Of a stretch of 64,000 bases of DNA, positions 56,922 through 64,000 are shown piece after piece (the stretch's first letter is position 1; every line of letters begins with the position of its first letter). The translations under genes were made by a program, and so were the position numbers. This DNA is from Trifolium pratense (lineage: Eukaryota; Streptophyta; Magnoliopsida; Fabales; Fabaceae), in assembly GCF_020283565.1 (NCBI RefSeq), contig NC_060059.1:49868572-49932571 (forward strand), read 5' to 3'. The notes under the pieces are model-generated. The model saw only the letters and a program-made list of their open reading frames with translations. It was not told the origin of the DNA and searched no databases.

Positions 56922-57369
56922 AAATTTTTGTTTGGCATTTAAAGTATAAGAGGTTATGTATATCAGAACTTATGATTCAGAACATCTGAAACACAAGCTC
57001 TGAAGTACTTAACTCTGATAGAGAATTTTAAATATCTCAGAGGCTCTGAACTATTTAAGTGGGAAACGTTTAGTATTCGCTACTGAACAGTTGTCCATTA
57101 AAATAGCAGTTACCGAGTAAATTTCTGCACGTGGTCTACGTGTGTCAGGTAGTGGGTGGTTAATGATGATTTTTGGTATTCAACTTTCTGTCAATTAGCG
57201 TAACTTCCCAAATTTGCTATTTTCGTGTTAACTGTGTGCATTTAAATAAAACTTACACAATACACTTGCACACTTCTCACTTTCACAACCCACACTTTCT
57301 TTTCTCTCTAAACCTTCAACAAAATCTTCTTTCTCTCTCATTAGTTCCTACCCTTACCTAAACTCCATC

Positions 57370-60024
57370 ATGGCCGGTTCTTCGTCTTCAACAACAAAAA
57401 TTCCTCCATTCATGTTTAGAAATCTTCAAATCGTTGGGAACGAAATGGAGTTTCCAGAATCTGAGCTCATCTTTCTCTCTGAGAAGATGATAGACTTTGA
57501 TAGCTTGAAGGCAAATGGGTTCGACGTGAAACAGTACTTCTCCACTCAAGGTTGGGATAAGTACTTCAACATGCTTAATGGTCCTATTTACCCAGATCTC
57601 TTGAAGAAATTCTGGATGAAAGCTAAGGTTTTTGATAAGGCTGAAGCTAAGAAGGAAGAACTTGCTGCTATTGAAATGGATCCTAGTTTAAAAGGTAAAT
57701 CTAGGAAAGAAATGGGTTTACTGGAGTTCACTGGAAAACAGATTAGGTCAAATATCTGTGGTATGAATCTGGCTTTCTCTCCTATTCATTTTAACGCTTG
57801 GCTTGGATAACTCTGGGATAGAGTTAGATGTTTTTGAGAAGGACACAAGGTACAGAGATGAACTTCTGGCTCTGATATGTACAGATCTGAAACTGAAGGG
57901 TAAAGTCAAGGGTTTGACTGATGTCTGCAGAGTGCTGTTCAAGATCATACTAGCTGCTATCAGTCCAAGAGTTGGTGGTACTGATACAATCTCCTGGACT
58001 CATCGTCACTTGATCTTCTTCCTTCTGAAAGGAATGAAAGTGAATCTAGGAGAATATTTCTTTGAGAGGATATGTGAAGCAATCTTCTCAAGCAAATCTC
58101 AGAGGAAAGCAGCCATAGCTTATCCAAGATTACTCTCAGACCTTCTTTATCAAGGTCATGTTGTTCAGAATCTGAAGAAATTTCATCCAGAACTTGTGGA
58201 AAAGAAGTTCACTCCTGAGATTCTGAATGGAAGTTTTCTAACCAAGATGCGCATCATCTCATCAAAGTTAGTTCAACCTACACAAGAATTTACAGCCAGT
58301 CTTGAAGATCGTTTGTATGTGGATGGTTACCCAGTAATCTCTGAAATGGATACTGAGCACATCATCCAAGATTATCTGGAAGTTCTTAGGAAAGAAGGGT
58401 ATAATGTTGATAGGAGTATGGTCCCTCCAGCTCCTGTAAACATGTATAATCCTAAGAGGAAACCTAAGAGAAAAGCTGAACAAAATAAACCAGATCTTCT
58501 GGCTCAGAAGAAGGTTAAAGTAGAAGAAGCTGCTGCTGAGCAAAGAACAAAGAGGAAACATGAAGATCTGTCTGGTAAAGCTGCTGCAACTTCATCAAAG
58601 AAGCCTATTATTGTTGATGATGAAGAAGAAAGTGAAGATAGTGACTCCTCTGAATCTCAGTCTGATTCAGAAACTGAGTCTGATGAAGAAACTCTGAGTA
58701 CCAGGATGCATCAGAAACATGTCCCTGATCCTAAAGGTAAATCTTCTCAGTACATCTTTAATGAAGCTGAAATTGGAATAGGGTTTACCAAACCACTTAG
58801 AACTATTCTTCCTGACATTTCACCTTCTGATAACCCTCTTTCTGAACTAGAAAAACACCTCAGCCCTGACCCTCTAAATAATCAGCCTCTTGCTCATGAA
58901 ACCCACAAATCTAGCTCACCTCCTAAACCAAAATCACCTCTACCTCAACCTCAACCACAACAACAATCACCTGACATTCCATCATCTGAACCTCAACCAG
59001 ATATTCCAACTGCTGAACAAACCTCTCCCACCAAACAACCCTCTCCACATAAATCTCCTGAACCAATCCCTGAACAAATTGCTCCTGAACCAACCCCTGA
59101 ACACAAATCTCCTGAACCATCACCTGAACACATTTATCCTGAATCAACTTCTGATATCTCTTCCTCTGAATCAACTCCTGAACCTAATCCTAATCCACGC
59201 ATTCATACTTGTGCCCCTAAACCTTCAGAAGCAGATGTTGTCATCATTACAACCCTGCTAATGAATCAACAAAACACTCTACCATTCCCAATATCTCACC
59301 CTCATCCTCTGACCCTTTTGGTAACCTCTCCAATCAGCTGTATGATGATTTACTTAGGTTATCACACATTCAGGACAAGTTTTTGGTGTGTCCCTCTGAT
59401 GTGGATATGGAGGTGTCACTAATCAAAGCTAGAATCTGCAATGCTCTGGATGCTATGGGTAATGAAATCAAGACAGTGATTGAGCAACGGGATTTGGATT
59501 TGGTACATCTGCTGAAGGACAGCTTAGCAAGAGCTAGCTTGAAACGCCTGACTGAGTTTAATCATGAAGAGCATGAGCGTGCTAAGCTTGCTGCTATTGC
59601 TGCTACTGCAAGGCATATGTCTGTGTTTAAGGAATGCTGGGTGGATTCTAAGTTGTTCAAGAGTCTTGAGGATCAAAGGATTGAGAATGAACGTCTAGCT
59701 GAAGCTGCTACAAGACTTGCTGAAGAAATCCCTGAGATGAACCAAGAGGATGCTCCAGATGCTGATATTCTGATGATTGATTATCCAAAGGAAGGTGAAC
59801 CCTCCTCTGATAAAGGCAAGGCACCTTTGGTTGAAAATCAAGCTCCTGTGGTTGTAGATCAGCTGCAGATCTTTCAAGAAGCTCTGAGGGAACAACAAGA
59901 AGGTTTGGAAAGGCAAAGGACAGCTCACCTCAACCTGGAATCTAAAGTGGATGGTCTTGTTTCCAACGTGGGGTCTCTGAATGACAAATTTGACCAGCTC
60001 TTAGCCTTTCTTAAGAAACCTTAG
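57370..60024 (+). pseudogene. Sirevirus copy 2 env-like region, two frameshifts
   Basis: Three serial frames (57,370-57,810, 57,803-59,422 and about 59,240-60,024), broken at the same two places as copy 1. The lesions therefore predate the duplication or were in the parent element. Only a few substitutions separate it from copy 1. Confidence 0.8.
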
Positions 60025-60286
60025 GAATCTTTGCACTTTTTGTCTTTTATGACATTTTATCTTCTGAACTTGATATTCATGTTTTCTTTACCTTATTTTT
60101 ATATTGTCTGAACAATATTTTATTTTGGGATTTTAACTTAGTTATGTGGTTTGTATTTTTTTTGTGTGTGCTGATTTTCTTTGATAAACAAGAACATAAG
60201 AACACAAGATGATTTTAAAAGAAAATTTTTTATTAATGATCTAACAATGTTGAGTACATTGGGAAAAAGAAAAAGACAACCTAATC

Positions 60287-60649
60287 CTAGTCAGATGGAT
60301 AATACTCAGAAGAAATCTCAGATTTCTCCTCAGCATCCTCTGATGAAATTTCTATAGGATCTGGGTTTTGCTCTTCTTCTTCTTCTTGTTCTTCTTCTGG
60401 AACATAGCCAGCCAAGAACTCTACATAGTCAGCATCATCTTCATTCTCTTCAGCTTCAGAATCTGATGAGATGATTATAATCTCAGCATCTTGTGGTTTC
60501 TTGTCGTCTTCTTTATCTTTCTCATCTTTTTCGCGTTTCTCTTCTTCTTTCTTTCTCCGAAATTCTGCGATACGTGGACTAAACCTTCTCATTCTTCTTG
60601 ATTTTTCTTGAAATACTCGTTTATTATTGTTTTTATGTGAAGCAGGCAT
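60287..60649 (-). CDS. antisense ORF, Sirevirus copy 2
   Basis: 120 codons. It is the same as 28,105-28,470 apart from one Glu codon fewer in the acidic run (a 3-bp repeat-length change). It is basic at the N-terminus and acidic at the C-terminus, opposite in direction to gag-pol. No function is assigned. Confidence 0.5.
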   Translation of the reverse strand: MPASHKNNNKRVFQEKSRRMRRFSPRIAEFRRKKEEEKREKDEKDKEDDKKPQDAEIIIISSDSEAEENEDDADYVEFLAGYVPEEEQEEEEEQNPDPIEISSEDAEEKSEISSEYYPSD

Positions 60650-61253
60650 GTTAACTCGTTCACCTTTTATAAACTTTTTAGCGCGTTATTTTTTGTTTTT
60701 GAAATAAATTCACCTTTGTAACAACCACTCTTCTTCTTTGACTGTCTTGGTTATCTAAATTTTTTTTTACTTTTTGATAATGACAAAAGGGGGAGTAGTT
60801 ACGCATTAATTGATAAGTGATAAGTTTCAAAGCTGAAACCACGCTCTCGTTTTTATCTATTAAGCTTACGCTTTTATCCATTAAGTTAAAAAGTTGTTAC
60901 TTTTAAGTTGTTTTACGTATTTCAATGTGAAGACTAAGTTAGTTGAAACTGAAATAAATTTCATAAGTAAGGATAAGTTAAGAGTGCAATTTTAACTTAG
61001 CCTTATGAGACTTAGGGGGAGAGCTTGCAAACCTCTCACTCTAAAGAAAGATATGAAATTTGTTTTATTCCAAATTATCTTAATCTTATACTAAATTAAA
61101 ATATCATGGATAAAACTTAAAGCTTAGGCTTTAAGGAGTATCAATCTTAGGGGGAGCTTGCAAACCTCACAAACCTAAGAGAAACATGATAAGTTAATTT
61201 AACAACAATTGTCAATTAATACTTATGTTTGTCATCATCAAAAAGGGGGAGAT

Positions 61254-62341
61254 TTTGGAACAAAATTGATTTAAAAATATTTGCCCCTAAATCTATTAAG
61301 GTTTTGATGATAACAAAGTATTAATAAACAATTGGAAGGACTAAAAATTTAATTTAAGTGTGCAGGACTTAGATTCAATTAAGCTCTGATTAATGATCAG
61401 AAGATAAGGACTTCAGATGTTCGTAAGCGCTCAGAAGATCAAGAGACTCAGAAGTTGTACTCTTCAGACGATGGAGTCTTCAGAACCTCTTAAGGTCTTA
61501 GCTTCATCAAACTCTGATGATCTTCTTGAAGTTTGTAAAGATTCTCTTTTGCAAGTCAACTCTTCTACCAATGAAGAAAAGGACCTTTCAAGCCTGATCA
61601 GAACAGCTAATCTCTTTCTGTCTGTTCTCTTTTGAGAACGTGGGTCATCAGTTGTGTTAGCTGAATAAGGAAAGTCTTCTCTGCAGTAGTCAAAGTACCT
61701 GAAACTCTTACTTAGTTTTGGATACAACCAAACTGCATCAAGACAGGCTGCTTGAAGACAAAAGGTTATCTACTTCAACGGTCTTCTTTGCAACGACTCT
61801 TTTCTAGTCGTATATATACTAAAGGAATCAGTTGTATAAAACAATTATTGGTTAAGGATTACTATCACGCACGAACAAACTCTGAATTCCTCATACAAAG
61901 CTCTGAACCTCTGAACTGTGTTGTTGCACTTTTAGTTCAAATATTTAGTATTTGTTCTCCTAGGTTCTGACTAAGAGCTATTGTATACTTTCCATTACTT
62001 TACTACATCTAGTACTTGAGATAACTTAAGCTTGTGTGCTTAAGTGTGAAGTCTTAAGCTTGTGTGCTTGAGCATTGTTGAGAAGTCTCTTGCTTGTGTG
62101 CTTGAGCAGTTGTAATCTTGTGTGATTATAGTGAAATCCCTTGGAAGTGCAAGGGGACTGGACTACTCTCGTTTTGTGAGAGGAACCAGTATAAATTGCT
62201 TGTGTGATCTCTCTCTCTCTCTTAACTTGTTTTATTGTGTTATTTATCCGCTGCTGTTGTAGTTAAGTTAAGAACTTGAAAAAGTTTTAAACTTGACTAA
62301 AACACAATTCAACCCCCCCTTCTTGTGTTTTCACACCTTCA
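61254..62341 (+). repeat. Sirevirus copy 2 3' LTR, damaged terminus
   Basis: Starts TTTGGAAC where the other LTRs start TGTTGGAAC: the G of the terminal TG is deleted. It ends CACACCTTCA and is followed by TCGTA. One further private change is CAAGAG for CGAGAG near 61,440. Confidence 0.95.
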
Positions 62342-62435
62342 TCGTATTCTATACTCAGACAACTTAGCTGATGACTGTGTATTTTAAAGATTTATCAAGC
62401 CACTACTAAATTTGCAAGTTTTTCAACAGTTGTGC

Positions 62436-62438
62436 ATT
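62436..62438. other. empty CACTA target site
   Basis: GTGCATTAAGG carries a single ATT exactly where unit 1 has ATT-CACTA-ATT. No excision footprint is visible. Confidence 0.9.
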
Positions 62439-62714
62439 AAGGTGCAAAGATCATCATATCAAGTATGAAAACGAGAATTTCCAAAAATTTCACCAATCCT
62501 ATAGCTATATCGCTCTAGTCCTAAAACATGTAACTACTCGTAACAATTGCATGCATGCTAAATTTTTTTTTATTTTTTTTATTTTTTTTAATTGACAGAA
62601 AAATAAAATAACTAAATGTTCCCCCCACACTTAAAACAGACATTGTCCGCAATGTATAACAATAATCATTAAGCGAGAATATGGAAGGAACACACCCAAG
62701 GGTTAAGGTGTAGC

Positions 62715-64000
62715 TGTTGGAGTAAGCCCTAAGAGCCAATCTATTTTCATAGTATTTGCTTTAGGAGTTTGAATATAAATATGGCATTTCTTTATTATAT
62801 TTGTAAGGTTGCAAAATAATGAAGTCCCTAGAATAGAAAGTCCGTTTAATAATTAAGTGTGACTTAATCATGAGATAATATTAAACATAAGGACACTATT
62901 CTTAAAGTATCCGTAGTCGAGCTTTAAGGTAAAGGGGATAACCTTAAAAGCATAAAGACTATTATGAAGATAGACTGATGATCACATCTCATGGATCATG
63001 GGATAAGGAGTTATCAAGTCTTGACGTAGGTATAAATATTAGGAGTAATATTTATACTGGATTGACCCGCTATGAGAGTACTACATGCAAAGTTATGCAA
63101 AGTGTCATAAGTTACTCTCATGGTGATAATGGTGTAAACCGCCCTTAGACCTGAAACCACTTTGTACCCTAGATGTGGAGTCAAGTACTTTGTTGCTGAT
63201 CTAACGTTATCCGTAACAGGATAACCATAAAGGCAGTTGATGGGTACTTCACAAAGCATGCTGAGGGACAGTAGTGACCTAGATGGAATTTGCCAATCCT
63301 GCATAACAGGATAAATGTCATGGGCCCAATATTGAACTGGACAAAGATGACACCAAGTATGTTTTGTGTTCAATATAGACATAAAGGGCAAAGGGGTAAT
63401 TATACACACTGATATTATCACAAGAGGTTATGTTTAGATCACATGTTAATTTCTCGTAACTTGAGTAGCAGTGATGTGTTGCTAGATACCGCTCACTGTT
63501 TATTGTAATAAATAGTGATTTATTATAATTGTCAATGTTACGAAAACCTACAGGGTCACACACATAAGAACAATCTAGTGAGATTGGAACACCGTAAGGT
63601 ACGGTGCACCTTGGAGAAATAAGGAAATATGATAAGGGTATTATGGTAATTAAAATGAGCATTACATCATATGGTATGATGTAGCAAGAAGGGGGTGCAA
63701 ATATGTACTAGACATATTTACATGAGAATGGCGCCCACTATAGCCCATTTAGTTAAAAGGGCTTTAGTGTAATTTTGCCATGGCAAGTGGTTCTATAAAT
63801 AGAACCCTTGTGGTAAGGAGAAATAGTTACACACTTTTGTTACTCATTCTCATGAGCCTTTGTTCTCTCCTCTCTTGAGAAACCCTAATCACCTTTCTAG
63901 AGTTTTTGTGAAAAACCCTAATCCTTATTTTGTGCCTCCTTTCTCCTAACCCTTCAAACCATTGGAGCTAGCACTCCATTGAAGGTTGTTGTTCGTGTGG
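62715..64000 (+). mobile_element. LTR of another retrotransposon, cut by the window edge
   Basis: TGTTGGAGTAAGCCC starts abruptly at 62,715 inside the duplicated gag region; GTAGC (62,710-62,714) is the predicted target duplication. TATAAATAG lies at 63,794-63,802, followed by a T/C-rich leader. Over 1.2 kb are present without reaching an LTR end. I recognise it as a repeated plant LTR type but cannot name the family. Frames inside (for example 63,014-63,662, minus) are incidental. Confidence 0.75.

Larger units (their letters stand above)
50203..62341 (+). mobile_element. Sirevirus-type Ty1/copia retrotransposon, copy 2
   Basis: Same insertion site and TCGTA duplication (50,198-50,202 and 62,342-62,346) as copy 1, so it arose by duplication of the region, not by a second insertion. 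Here gag is intact and pol is frameshifted. Its two LTRs differ by three substitutions plus loss of the terminal G of the 3' LTR. None of the LTR differences is shared with copy 1. Confidence 0.95.
41660..62714. repeat. segmental duplication, unit 2
   Basis: Direct copy of 9,479-30,259 plus 39,265-39,541, lacking the CACTA. It ends where a new LTR interrupts it at 62,715. Eye counts against unit 1: about 18 differences in the first ~870 bp, 9 in the next ~1.5 kb, none except one homopolymer length in the ~3.4 kb around CYP79, and roughly 35 over the remaining ~15 kb. Confidence 0.95.

Noticed and set aside
63014..63662. Minus-strand frames of 114 and 135 codons at the right edge
   Set aside because: They lie inside the LTR that starts at 62,715, upstream of its TATA box, on the non-transcribed strand. 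No family is recognised.

Overview
The window looks like plant nuclear DNA, most likely from a papilionoid legume and possibly a clover. It is AT-rich, has GT-AG introns, and consists mainly of nested LTR retrotransposons (a Sirevirus-type Ty1/copia element and Ty3/gypsy elements), a CACTA DNA transposon and small MITEs. The only apparent host gene is a two-exon cytochrome P450 of family CYP79, most like the legume CYP79D enzymes that start cyanogenic glucoside synthesis. The species assignment is inference.

Layout. Positions 1-7,083 hold a broken plant-mobile-domain (PMD) gene flanked by 31-bp hairpin repeats, a poly-A-tailed retroposon-like unit and retroelement debris. Positions 7,084-9,478 are a minus-strand chromovirus (Tekay/Del-like) LTR. 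From 9,479 a large tandem segmental duplication starts. Unit 1 (9,479 to about 41,659) and unit 2 (41,660 to 62,714) are offset by about 32,182 bp, or about 23.2 kb without a CACTA element present only in unit 1. Each unit carries, left to right, part of a gypsy LTR, a copia LTR, a MITE, an intact minus-strand CYP79 gene, a truncated gag fragment, a gypsy LTR with an inserted Mutator-like element, and a 12.1-kb Sirevirus with the same TCGTA target-site duplication.

A 9.0-kb CACTA transposon (30,260-39,264, TSD ATT) interrupts unit 1, and unit 2 keeps the empty site at 62,436-62,438. It encodes a frameshifted TNP2-type transposase and a second gene that I can assemble into nine in-frame exons (661 aa), joining a transposase_24/TNPA-like region to a Ulp1-type cysteine protease region. 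Both the CACTA and the Sirevirus sit inside a roughly 5-kb gag-only gypsy derivative (15,151-42,310, minus strand). Its LTR at 41,115-42,310 lies exactly at the junction between the two units, so unequal recombination between LTRs is the simplest cause of the CYP79 duplication.

How it fits together. The Sirevirus inserted first, duplication followed soon after, and the CACTA and the LTR element at the right edge came later. The two Sirevirus copies have since broken in different genes: a gag nonsense codon in copy 1 and a pol frameshift in copy 2. The two CYP79 genes differ by one codon. Divergence between units is uneven: about 2% at the left end, none seen by eye (apart from homopolymer length) over about 3.4 kb around the gene, and about 0.2-0.3% over the retroelements. 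That pattern suggests more than one exchange or conversion event.
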